A stretch of 34,509 bases of DNA from Eubacterium sp. (lineage in GTDB: Bacteria > Bacillota > Clostridia > Peptostreptococcales > Anaerovoracaceae): positions 1 to 34,509 of the forward strand of contig JAETRU010000029.1 of assembly GCA_021769965.1 (NCBI GenBank). The letters run 5' to 3'. Position 1 is the first letter of the stretch, and every line of letters starts with the position of its first letter. The notes under the pieces were generated by a model, which worked only from the letters and a program-made list of their open reading frames with translations, made no database searches and was not told the origin of the DNA. This document shows, piece by piece, positions 8,684 through 15,856 of this stretch. The position numbers and the translations under genes were made by a program.

Positions 8684-9583
8684 TTATTCCGCATCAAGGA
8701 ATTCTCTGATATTATTCATGACCTTCATGCTGAGCAGCTCAAAGGCCTGCTTTGTCGTACCGGAGGATGATTTCGGACAGATCACGTTCTCCTGCCGGAT
8801 CAGCTCTCCGCTCGGATCTCCCAGTGCTCCTTCTGAATCGCAGCAGAAGAGATTATCCTTGCACTGCAGCCATTTTTTCAGGGCATCCATATCGGAAGCG
8901 GTTCCAATGGAAGTATTCATGAGGATCTTTTTGTTCCCCAGCTGGGCAAACTGTTCCTCTTTCAAAAGGATCACGTTCTTATTAAGACATGTGATCACTA
9001 CCTGATTTTCCCCAAGGAGCTGATCCAAAGGCAGATAGCGCATTCCCTTCGCCTCCTGCTCCGGCTTTCTGGTCCGGCTGTAATAAGATATCTCAGCGCC
9101 CATGGACAGCAAAGCTTCCGCGATCATGCTGCCGGAGGTTCCCAGACCGACCATACCTACCTTCAAACGAGTCAGTTCCAATGGCTGTCCTGCCCACATC
9201 GGATAATCAAAGCCGTGCAGAATCCGAATCAGCTGATACAGCACGTACTCTACCACACCTCTGTCACCGTAGTCGCGAACTCCCTTCACCTGAATGCCGC
9301 GTTCTCTGGCATAGGCAATATCTACATTAGCGCTTTCCTCTGAATACAGACTGCAGCACATGCCGATATAGCGGACATTTTCGCATTTTTCCAGAGCCGC
9401 TTTTCCTACCTGAGACGTATAGCTGACCAGCACCGCGTCGGCGTCTCCGATCCTCGCGGCGATCATTTCATCATCCGCGGGTACATCGTCATACAGCACT
9501 ACCTGCTTCGCGTACTGCTTCAATTCCTCTTTTGCTTCCGCCGTCAGATTGACCGGCTCAATGACCACTAACTTCTCAAACAT
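8684..9583 (-). CDS. D-2-hydroxyacid dehydrogenase family protein with an altered active site
   Basis: The 299-residue protein has the two-lobed fold of NAD-dependent D-2-hydroxyacid dehydrogenases. The dinucleotide-binding motif GMVGLGTSGS lies near 164-173. The family's catalytic Arg, normally in NT-x-RG, is replaced by Ile226 (NTSIG), and the catalytic His, normally in P-H-x-G, is replaced by Lys271 (PKSSSG). It therefore may not reduce 2-keto acids in the usual way and could be a redox sensor or act on another substrate. It is transcribed away from a LysR regulator with 189 bp between them, the classic arrangement for regulator and target. The start follows AAGGAGG; a terminator follows the gene. 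Confidence 0.75.
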   Translation of the reverse strand: MFEKLVVIEPVNLTAEAKEELKQYAKQVVLYDDVPADDEMIAARIGDADAVLVSYTSQVGKAALEKCENVRYIGMCCSLYSEESANVDIAYARERGIQVKGVRDYGDRGVVEYVLYQLIRILHGFDYPMWAGQPLELTRLKVGMVGLGTSGSMIAEALLSMGAEISYYSRTRKPEQEAKGMRYLPLDQLLGENQVVITCLNKNVILLKEEQFAQLGNKKILMNTSIGTASDMDALKKWLQCKDNLFCCDSEGALGDPSGELIRQENVICPKSSSGTTKQAFELLSMKVMNNIREFLDAE

Positions 9584-9710
9584 TTTACAGCCTCCTTATT
9601 TCCTACATGATAAAAACAGTTTACCACGTTTTTGTCTTCCGCAGGGATGAAAATTTTTCACCATCAGTTCGCCAAAATGTCCATACAGCCATTAACGCCG
9701 CTGTTTTCAT

Positions 9711-9739
9711 TTGCTTCTATGAACAATCTGCGGTATACT
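9711..9739 (+). promoter_or_regulatory. Promoter of the LysR gene
   Basis: TTGCTT (9711-9716) and TATACT (9734-9739) with a 17-bp spacer. The transcript would start about 27 nt before the ATG. No clear T-N11-A palindrome for LysR binding could be assigned in the divergent region. Confidence 0.65.
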
Positions 9740-9772
9740 ATTAAAAAAATCGATGAAAAGAGCACATAAATC

Positions 9773-10660
9773 ATGGAATTAAAGAATCTGAAAACCTTTC
9801 AGACTGTGGTCGATCAGGGCAGCTATCAGAAGGCTGCCGATTTTCTGGGCTATACCCAGTCCACCATCACCGTACAGATACAGCAGCTGGAGCAGGAACT
9901 GGGCGTTCCTCTCTTCGAACGGGTAGGACGCCGCATGGTGCTGACCCAGATCGGCGAGCAGGTGCTTGCCAAAAGCCGGCAGCTGCTGCGAGATGCTGAC
10001 GAGCTGTCCGCCATCGGCCGCAGCAGGCAGGCCATGAAAGGGACGCTCCGCGTGGACATGGCGGAATCGCTGCTCTGCTATCAGATGCAGCCTGTCATCT
10101 CCGCCTTTCGAAAGGCCGCGCCTCAGGTACGGCTGATCCTGAGAAACCGTACATCTTTGAAAATCGCTGAAAACCTTCGGGACGGCAGCTGTGATCTGGG
10201 CGTCACCTATGTCATGGAATGGCATCGGGACTGTCTCCACGTAGAAGCTCTGGACAATGCCTCTGAGGTGATCCTGGTGGCTGCCCCCGACTTTGCATTC
10301 CCGGACTTTACTACGCCTCATCAATCCAAACCTGTCTCTCTGATCATCGACGAAGCAGACAGCACCTTCCGCCGCCAGCTGGAAGAATACCTGCGATCCC
10401 GGGATATACAGCTGGACGAGACCATCGAGCTTTGGAGCACGGAAGCCATCAAGCGCTGCGCCATGGCAAACCTGGGCTTTACATATCTCCCCCGCTTTGC
10501 CGTCAAAGAGGATCTGGCGGCAGGACGTCTGGTAGAGCTGCCGGCACCCATCTCCGGCGTCAGAAACCCGATTCTGTGTGGGCGTCATAAAAACCGCTGG
10601 ATGACGCCTGCCATGGAGCTTTTCTGTCAGCTGCTGCAGGAAAAGCTGCCGCGGGAGTAA
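9773..10660 (+). CDS. LysR-family transcriptional regulator
   Basis: The 295-residue protein has the LysR winged helix-turn-helix at about 1-60 (MELKNLKTF, then the recognition region GYTQSTITVQIQQLEQELG and LFERVGRR) and a periplasmic-binding-protein-like sensor domain from about 90. Length is standard. Such proteins bind DNA as tetramers and usually control the divergent neighbour, here the dehydrogenase homologue. The ribosome binding site is weak, which suits low expression of a regulator. The effector is unknown. The stop at 10660 is followed after 35 bp by the alternating repeat array. Confidence 0.92.
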   Translation: MELKNLKTFQTVVDQGSYQKAADFLGYTQSTITVQIQQLEQELGVPLFERVGRRMVLTQIGEQVLAKSRQLLRDADELSAIGRSRQAMKGTLRVDMAESLLCYQMQPVISAFRKAAPQVRLILRNRTSLKIAENLRDGSCDLGVTYVMEWHRDCLHVEALDNASEVILVAAPDFAFPDFTTPHQSKPVSLIIDEADSTFRRQLEEYLRSRDIQLDETIELWSTEAIKRCAMANLGFTYLPRFAVKEDLAAGRLVELPAPISGVRNPILCGRHKNRWMTPAMELFCQLLQEKLPRE

Positions 10661-10695
10661 GCCCAAATGGCTCCACTTCTTCAGCAGGCAGCCTC

Positions 10696-10926
10696 TGTTT
10701 CGCATTTCTGCCGATTCATCGGTAGTTTACGAAACTTTTTTTCGAAAAAAATCTAGGAAGTTTCGTAAACCAAAGAAATTCAAACAATTTTACGAAACTC
10801 GCTTGGCTTTTCTCAGCTCTAAAGTTTCGTATTTTAAAAAGATATAGCTTGTTTTACGAAACTCTGACCGGCCTTCCCTTAAAAAAGTTTCGTATTTTTA
10901 CCTCTTTTACGGTAATTCACGAAACG
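10696..10926. repeat. Array of eight 9-bp motifs in alternating orientation every 31-32 bp
   Basis: The motif TACGAAACT and its complement AGTTTCGTA alternate: complement at 10696 (7/9 match), forward 10728, complement 10759, forward 10791, complement 10823, forward 10855, complement 10886, forward 10918 (7/9 match). The steps are 32, 31, 32, 32, 32, 31 and 32 bp. The six inner copies are perfect; the 22-23 bp between copies are unrelated to each other. Neighbouring copies can pair; the best hairpin is a 13-bp perfect stem (10725-10737 with 10758-10770). The array sits between two convergent genes, so it is not a promoter region for either. It is unlike CRISPR (inverted neighbours, very short repeat) and resembles a phased protein-binding array or a BIME/REP-like series of hairpins. 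Confidence 0.9.
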
Positions 10927-10969
10927 CACTCCTTCGGACAGCCGATATCTCCCGCCGGACACCCTTTGA

Positions 10970-11563
10970 TCAATGGGGCCAGATCAGACTGACAGCGCAC
11001 AGCGCCAGAGACGCTGCCATGACGATGTCTACGGTTTTTCTATGATTCACAAAAAGCTTCTGCATGGACGCTCCGGCAAAAAGCCAGACCAGATTCGCAA
11101 CAGGCCCTGTAAAAGGCAGGAACAATCCCACCGCCAGCAGCGCCCAGAAGGAGTCTGTATATGGCAGAACAAAGGACGCCAGCGCCGTCAGGCAGTAGAC
11201 CATGATCTTCACGTTGGTCAGCTGAACAAATAAACCCTTTCGGAAACACGGCTCGTCCGCCTTGTCTTCGGTATCACTCAGAGACGACCGCAGCATATGC
11301 CATGCCAGCCACAGAATATAGGCCGCGCCGATCCACGCCAGGATCCTAACGTATTCGTTGAGCACTGTCCCCAGCAGATAGGTGATCAGCACTGACGCCA
11401 TGGATACGATAAAGAAACCGATGAAGATGCCTCTCCACTGGCGCAGAGCCGGGCCGCGCCCGTACCGCAGGGCCGCCGCCAGAGAACAAAGGTTGGCAGG
11501 CCCCGGCGTAATAGACGTCACATAACAGTAAAGCAAAAAAGTAGGAATCATCGTGCTTGGCAT
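10970..11563 (-). CDS. LysE/RhtB family amino-acid exporter
   Basis: The 197-residue membrane protein has the LysE family hallmark ITPGPAN in the first helix region, followed by GRGPALRQWRGIFIGF and about five or six membrane helices. Members export basic or other amino acids and derivatives; substrate cannot be told from sequence. The start at 11563 is chosen because GGGAGGTGG lies 5 nt before this ATG, while an in-frame start 18 codons upstream has no ribosome binding site. The gene is convergent with the LysR gene, so that regulator is not an obvious partner. No ordinary T-rich terminator follows it; the alternating repeat array does. Confidence 0.87.
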   Translation of the reverse strand: MPSTMIPTFLLYCYVTSITPGPANLCSLAAALRYGRGPALRQWRGIFIGFFIVSMASVLITYLLGTVLNEYVRILAWIGAAYILWLAWHMLRSSLSDTEDKADEPCFRKGLFVQLTNVKIMVYCLTALASFVLPYTDSFWALLAVGLFLPFTGPVANLVWLFAGASMQKLFVNHRKTVDIVMAASLALCAVSLIWPH

Positions 11564-11595
11564 AGAAGCCACCTCCCTTTTCATAAGATGTCCTA

Positions 11596-11624
11596 ATTTT
11601 ACCACAGCACAACTCATTTGAAAA
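11596..11624 (-). promoter_or_regulatory. Possible promoter of the LysE-type gene
   Basis: On the minus strand TTTTCA (11619-11624) and TAAAAT (11596-11601) are 17 bp apart. It lies just after the stop of the hipA remnant. Confidence 0.45.
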
Positions 11625-11655
11625 ATAAATATTTTAGAAGGTTTAGTTTGATATT

Positions 11656-11817
11656 TTAAATGTTTTCGGGCCGCAGATATCTGTCAAGGTGATCGTGAAC
11701 ACAGTCTCTGATCCATTGCTGATCATACTCAAAGGCGGCCAGCCGACCTTTATACAGCGCCAGCCTGCCAACAGGCCGGTCATGATACAGAACCCGCAGA
11801 TCTTTAATCTCTTTCAT
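11656..11817 (-). pseudogene. Truncated hipA: N-terminal fragment only
   Basis: A 53-codon frame overlaps the end of the hipB-like gene by 14 nt. Its first 36 residues, including YHDRPVGRLAL and GRLAAFEYDQQWI, match the start of HipA proteins, where this segment is the small N-terminal subdomain. A complete HipA kinase is about 400 or more residues; here the frame ends after an unrelated tail and no kinase motifs follow before the LysE-type gene. It is most likely a deletion remnant. A separate HipS-like small protein is an alternative, but HipS proteins as I know them are about twice this length. Confidence 0.7.
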
Positions 11818-12088
11818 TGATGATCTCCTCTATCGACAAAAAAGGGACTTCACAAAACAGCTGTTCCAACTGATCGTCCACCTCCAGAGCAATAGCCAGT
11901 TTGGTCAGCGATTTCAGGGATATTTCTCCGGTCTGCTCAAATCTCTTCAGTGAACCCAGACTGACCCCTGACTTCTCGCTGAGATGCTGCTGCGATATGC
12001 TGCGCCTTTTTCGAATCCTGCGAAGGCGCTCCGCTATGAGACGATTGATCTCTCCTGGTGTTTTTCGTTCAAAATTAAATCTATTCAT
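11804..12088 (-). CDS. HipB-like XRE-family DNA-binding protein
   Basis: The 94-residue protein is essentially one XRE helix-turn-helix domain (about 17-72), with SISQQHLSEKSGVSLGSLKRFEQTG as the scanning and recognition helices, split here by position: the recognition helix follows GVSLGS. Together with the overlapping hipA fragment downstream, this marks it as the antitoxin and autorepressor of a former HipBA module. The promoter's -10 element lies inside one of two direct repeats just upstream, and transcription is predicted to start at or within about 2 nt of the ATG, so the mRNA may be leaderless. There is no Shine-Dalgarno sequence at normal spacing. Confidence 0.82.
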   Translation of the reverse strand: MNRFNFERKTPGEINRLIAERLRRIRKRRSISQQHLSEKSGVSLGSLKRFEQTGEISLKSLTKLAIALEVDDQLEQLFCEVPFLSIEEIINERD

Positions 12089-12091
12089 AGA

Positions 12092-12145
12092 TAATATTTT
12101 ATCCTATTTTGCTCAAAATATCAAGTATTGGCTAATATTTTATCC
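12092..12145 (-). promoter_or_regulatory. Promoter and paired operator of the hipB-like gene
   Basis: On the minus strand TTGATA (12119-12124) and TAAAAT (12096-12101) are 17 bp apart. Two identical 13-bp direct repeats GGATAAAATATTA lie at 12092-12104, covering the -10, and 12133-12145, upstream of the -35, with a 41-bp offset (about four helical turns). E. coli HipB also uses sites built on TATCC/GGATA, so autorepression by the encoded protein is the simplest reading. Confidence 0.7.
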
Positions 12146-12175
12146 ATCTTTAATATAGAGACTTCGTAAAGACCG

Positions 12176-12221
12176 CAAAAAGGCCGCAGTCCCTTCCTTC
12201 TCCGCCCGGGACTGCGGCCTT
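12176..12221 (-). terminator. Terminator of the ABC-F/DUF362 operon
   Basis: A 14-bp perfect stem (12180-12193 with 12208-12221) closes a 14-nt loop and is followed on the minus strand by TTTTT. Confidence 0.92.
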
Positions 12222-12242
12222 CCATACTTCTATCTATCTGCT

Positions 12243-13373
12243 CTATTTCACCTCGACCAGCTCATATTCTCTGGTCCCTATTCCCAGCTTCTCACCGTGG
12301 ATCAGTCCGGCTTCCCAGTCGGTATCAGGATGCATGATCCTGAACACGTCATGGCCGCAGCCGCAGTCATGATCATGTTCATGACAGCTCTCTTTATCCG
12401 CCTCACTGCCGCTGATCACAGGCTGCCTGTTGGCCGCGTCCACACATGCCTGATCGATAGCCACCGGATCGAAGGACGCGAACATGCCTACGTCAGGAAT
12501 GACCGGAATATCGTTGCCGCCTTCGCAGTCGCAGTCAGGAGACACATCTACCAGCAGACTGATATGAAAAGACGGTTTCCCTGCCAGAGCGGCTTTGGTA
12601 TACTCTGCGATCTTCCTGTTCATGACCGGTTTGGCCTCATCCCACTTTGTCGCAATAGCCCCCTTCGGACAGTAAGCGATGCAGTAGCCGCAGCCTACGC
12701 ATTTGTCTTCATCGATAACCGCTTTTCCGTCTGTCACATGAACGCCGTCGTTGGCGCAGTTCTTTACGCACATGCCGCAGCCTACGCACTTTTCTTCCGC
12801 GATCAAAGGAGTCCCGCTGCTGTGCATTTCCATCTTGCCTTTCTTTGATCCCGCGCCCATGCCGATATTCTTGAGGGTACCGCCAAAGCCCGCGCCTACA
12901 TGGCCCTTAAAGTGTGTCAGGGAAATCAGAACGTCAGCCTCGGCGATAGCCGCGCCGATCTTTGCCTCTTTCACATATTCTCCGCCTTCTACCGGGATCT
13001 CCCGCTCGTCTGTACCGCGAAGTCCGTCGGCGATAATGGTATGTACTCCCGTTGTAAGAGGATTATACCCGTTCATATACGCTGCCTCCAGATGATTCAA
13101 CGCATTGTTGCGGTAACCCACATACAGGGTGTTGCAGTCGGTCAGGAACGGCTTTCCGCCCCGGGATTTGATATAGTCGCAGAGCACTTTGGCGTACTGG
13201 TGGCGCAGAAAAGCCATGTTGCCGTACTCGCCGAAATGCAGCTTGACCGCTACAAATTTATCCTCAAAATCAATCTGATCAATGCCCGCTTTTACGATCA
13301 GGCGTTTGAACTTGTCCAGCAGGCTGTCGCCCATCCCCACGTGCATATCCGTGAAATAAACCTTTGCACTCAT
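12243..13373 (-). CDS. DUF362 domain protein with two 4Fe-4S clusters
   Basis: The 376-residue protein has a DUF362 domain in its first half and C-terminal part, with a bacterial ferredoxin-like insert in the middle: CVGCGMCVKNC and CVGCGYCIAYC, each able to hold a 4Fe-4S cluster. An unusual short stretch near the C-terminus is rich in His and Cys (CHEHDHDCGCGHD) and looks like an extra metal-binding loop. DUF362 proteins are thought to act in electron transfer or metal handling, but no reaction is established. The gene starts 12 nt after the ABC-F gene, with AAGGAGG that includes that gene's stop codon, so the two are co-translated. A strong terminator follows. Confidence 0.85.
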   Translation of the reverse strand: MSAKVYFTDMHVGMGDSLLDKFKRLIVKAGIDQIDFEDKFVAVKLHFGEYGNMAFLRHQYAKVLCDYIKSRGGKPFLTDCNTLYVGYRNNALNHLEAAYMNGYNPLTTGVHTIIADGLRGTDEREIPVEGGEYVKEAKIGAAIAEADVLISLTHFKGHVGAGFGGTLKNIGMGAGSKKGKMEMHSSGTPLIAEEKCVGCGMCVKNCANDGVHVTDGKAVIDEDKCVGCGYCIAYCPKGAIATKWDEAKPVMNRKIAEYTKAALAGKPSFHISLLVDVSPDCDCEGGNDIPVIPDVGMFASFDPVAIDQACVDAANRQPVISGSEADKESCHEHDHDCGCGHDVFRIMHPDTDWEAGLIHGEKLGIGTREYELVEVK

Positions 13374-13385
13374 TTTTTGTCCTCC

Positions 13386-14990
13386 TTAATATGATCTATA
13401 GTTTTTCGCTTCCCCAATATATTCATCGTAGGTGCACAGTCTGTCGGTCAGTCTGCCCTCCGGTGAAAACTCCATGATCCGGTTTGCAATCGTCTGGATG
13501 AACTCGTGGTCATGGGAAGCAAAGAGTACGTTGCCTTTGAAGTTCTTCAATCCTTCGTTGACGGCCGTGATGGATTCCAGATCCAGATGGTTGGTCGGCT
13601 GATCCAGCACCAGCACGTTAGATCCGTACAGCATCATACGGGACAGCATGCAGCGGACCTTTTCCCCGCCAGACAGCACCTGCACTTCCTTGTACACATC
13701 GTCGCCGGAAAAGAGCATCCGGCCCAGGAAGCTGCGCATAAATGTCTCCGTAGTCTCGCTGGTATACTGACTGAGCCAGTCTACAAGATTCAGGCTGCAG
13801 TCGTTGAAATATGCCGAATTGTCCATGGGAAAATAGGAAGTGGAGATGGTCACGCCCCATTTGCAGGACCCTTCATCCGGCTCCATTTCGCCCATGATGA
13901 TCTTAAACAGTGTGGTATTGGCGATCTCGTTTTCTCCGACAAAGGCGATCTTGTCACCTTTGTTCACCCGGAAAGACACGTTGTCCAGTATCTTTACCCC
14001 GTCGATGGTCTTCGACAATCCCTCGACGATAAGGATGTCCTTGCCCGGTTCCCGATCCATGGTAAATCCTACAAAAGGATATCTGCGGGATGAGGCCGGC
14101 ATCTCCTCTACCGCCAGCTTATCCAGCAGCTTACGCCGCGAGGTCGCCTGTTTTGATTTCGATTTATTAGCCGAGAACCGCTGGATAAACGCCTGCAGCT
14201 CTTTGATCTTCTCCGCGTTTTTCTTATTCTGATCCCGTATCATCTTCTGGACCAGCTGACTGGATTCGTACCAGAATTCATAGTTGCCCACGTACATTTT
14301 GATCTTGCCGTAATCCACGTCTACAATATTGGTGCAGACCGCGTTGAGGAAATGACGGTCATGAGATACGACGATTACCGTTCCCTCGTACTCCATCAAA
14401 AAGTCTTCCAGCCAGTCGATGGCCTTCACGTCCAGATGATTGGTCGGTTCATCCAGCAGGATAATGCCCGGATTCCCGAACAAAGCCTGCGCCAGCAGAA
14501 CTTTGACCTTCTCCTTACCGGTCAGCGCGCTCATCTGGCTGTACAGAATATCGCCGGAAAGACCCAGTCCCTGAATCAGGCGGCTCACATCGGATTCTGC
14601 TTCCCAGCCGTCCATCTCCGCAAATTCTGCCTCCAGTTCAGCCGCTCTGATACCATCCGCATCGGTAAAATCATCCTTCATATATATGGCGTCTTTTTCC
14701 TTCATCACCTCATAAAGCCGGGGATTGCCCTGGATGACTGTATCCAGCACAGTAAATTCATCATAGGCAAAATGGTCCTGCTTCAGCACAGACATGCGAA
14801 TGCCCGGCTTAATGGACACGCTGCCTGTGGTCGGTTCCAGATCACCGGACAGGATCCGCAGGAAGGTGGATTTTCCCGCTCCGTTGGCGCCGATGATACC
14901 GTAGCAGTTGCCCGGCGTAAATTTCAGATCTACATCTTTAAAGAGAGTCTGGCCGCTGAAGTTCAGACTCACATTCGTCACATTGATCAT
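13386..14990 (-). CDS. ABC-F family ATPase (YkpA/YbiT-like) with altered second nucleotide site
   Basis: The 534-residue protein has two ABC ATPase domains joined by a charged linker and no membrane segment, as in ABC-F ribosome-associated factors. The first domain is intact: GANGAGKST, LTGKEKV and LLDEPTNHLD. In the second, the Walker A lysine is Asn358 (GENEIANTT) and the catalytic Glu is Gln464 (LDQPTNHLD), while the signature LSGGEKVR remains. The start at 14990 is chosen because GGGG precedes it at normal spacing; a start 15 codons upstream lacks a ribosome site and would overlap the predicted start of transcription. It is first in an operon with the DUF362 gene. Family members rescue or regulate ribosomes, and some give antibiotic resistance; this subgroup is not usually a resistance factor. 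Confidence 0.9.
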   Translation of the reverse strand: MINVTNVSLNFSGQTLFKDVDLKFTPGNCYGIIGANGAGKSTFLRILSGDLEPTTGSVSIKPGIRMSVLKQDHFAYDEFTVLDTVIQGNPRLYEVMKEKDAIYMKDDFTDADGIRAAELEAEFAEMDGWEAESDVSRLIQGLGLSGDILYSQMSALTGKEKVKVLLAQALFGNPGIILLDEPTNHLDVKAIDWLEDFLMEYEGTVIVVSHDRHFLNAVCTNIVDVDYGKIKMYVGNYEFWYESSQLVQKMIRDQNKKNAEKIKELQAFIQRFSANKSKSKQATSRRKLLDKLAVEEMPASSRRYPFVGFTMDREPGKDILIVEGLSKTIDGVKILDNVSFRVNKGDKIAFVGENEIANTTLFKIIMGEMEPDEGSCKWGVTISTSYFPMDNSAYFNDCSLNLVDWLSQYTSETTETFMRSFLGRMLFSGDDVYKEVQVLSGGEKVRCMLSRMMLYGSNVLVLDQPTNHLDLESITAVNEGLKNFKGNVLFASHDHEFIQTIANRIMEFSPEGRLTDRLCTYDEYIGEAKNYRSY

Positions 14991-15032
14991 TGCAGTTTCC
15001 CCTTTTTCTGTTCTGTTTTTCTCATCATTTTT

Positions 15033-15081
15033 CACTGTTCATACAGTGTTTATCTTACCATAGGGACCGGCCCCGCGTCAA
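15033..15081 (-). promoter_or_regulatory. Promoter and inverted repeat of the ABC-F operon
   Basis: On the minus strand TTGACG (15076-15081) and TAAGAT (15052-15057) are 18 bp apart. A perfect inverted repeat CACTGT-N4-ACAGTG (15033-15048) lies at the predicted start of transcription, where it could be an operator or a short 5' hairpin. Confidence 0.65.
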
Positions 15082-15232
15082 TATTTCCAGCGGTTTTGGT
15101 TTCCCTCCCGCGAGTCCTGCCGCCGGCCCTGAGGAAATTAAGATCCCGATGCTCTACCTCTTTCCTTCAAAATATGATATACTAATTTTAATAGTTTAAC
15201 TACATTTTATCTCAAGGAAAAAAGGAGCCGAC

Positions 15233-15778
15233 ATGACAGCTAGATTCGAAACGGAAAACCTCATCATCCGCCCAACGGTCTTTGATGATCTGGATCAGTT
15301 TTACCTCTGGGAACAGAAACCGGAGGTCACTGAGTTTTTCAGCATCAGAGACGGTCAGACCAGAGAAGAGGTCTATCACAAATTCTTTACTGATGAAGAC
15401 GATCCCTCGGCAGAGCAGTTTACCATCCTTTTAAAGGATGGCACCCTTATCGGACGCATCGTTCTGGCCGATATCATTGCCGGATGGAAAGCAGAGCTCT
15501 GGCGCATCTATATCGGAGATACCGCTCTGCGGGGCAGGGGCTACGGCCGGCAGGCCATGGAAGCCATGATGCGTTACTGCTTTGAGACACTGCAGCTTAA
15601 GCGGCTGTATCTGGATCATTATACCGGCAATCCCGCGGGCTATCTCTATGAAAACCTGGGCTTTCAGCGGGAAGGCGTCCTGCGTAAAAACTGCAGAAAA
15701 AACGGCGTCTTATATGACGTCCATCTGATGTCCATGCTGCGCGAAGAGTACTTCGCAAAGTCAGGATCCGCAAAATAG
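15233..15778 (+). CDS. GNAT family N-acetyltransferase
   Basis: The 181-residue protein has the GNAT fold: the acetyl-CoA pyrophosphate-binding motif RGRGYGRQA near 99-107, a preceding beta strand (ELWRIYIGD), and the typical C-terminal region NPAGYLYENLGF followed by an EGVLRK strand. The pattern resembles RimJ/RimL-type transferases, which acetylate protein N-termini or small amines; the substrate is unknown. AAGGAG precedes the ATG at normal spacing. A weak -10 (TATACT, 15178-15183) lies upstream. It is a single-gene unit ended by a strong terminator shared with the convergent gene. Confidence 0.88.
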   Translation: MTARFETENLIIRPTVFDDLDQFYLWEQKPEVTEFFSIRDGQTREEVYHKFFTDEDDPSAEQFTILLKDGTLIGRIVLADIIAGWKAELWRIYIGDTALRGRGYGRQAMEAMMRYCFETLQLKRLYLDHYTGNPAGYLYENLGFQREGVLRKNCRKNGVLYDVHLMSMLREEYFAKSGSAK

Positions 15779-15787
15779 CGGTATATG

Positions 15788-15840
15788 AAAAACTGTCCCG
15801 AAACGGCTCAGCCTACAGCCGATTCGGAGACAGTTTTTTT
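15788..15840 (+). terminator. Strong bidirectional terminator
   Basis: A long interrupted stem (AAACTGTC, CCGAA and CGGCT on the left arm, complementary segments on the right) is followed by seven T on the plus strand and TTTTT on the minus strand. It separates the GNAT gene from the convergent flavoprotein gene. Confidence 0.92.
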
Positions 15841-15856
15841 GCATGGGTCATTTCTT

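Noticed and set aside
10696-10926. CRISPR array
   Set aside because: Neighbouring repeats are inverted, the conserved unit is only 9-12 bp, and no cas gene is in the window.
11564-11617. N-terminal extension of the LysE-type exporter by 18 codons
   Set aside because: It would contain the promoter -10 and the strong GGGAGGTGG ribosome site of the internal ATG.
14991-15035. N-terminal extension of the ABC-F protein by 15 codons
   Set aside because: No ribosome site before that ATG, it overlaps the inverted repeat at the predicted start of transcription, and homologues begin at MINVTNVSL.
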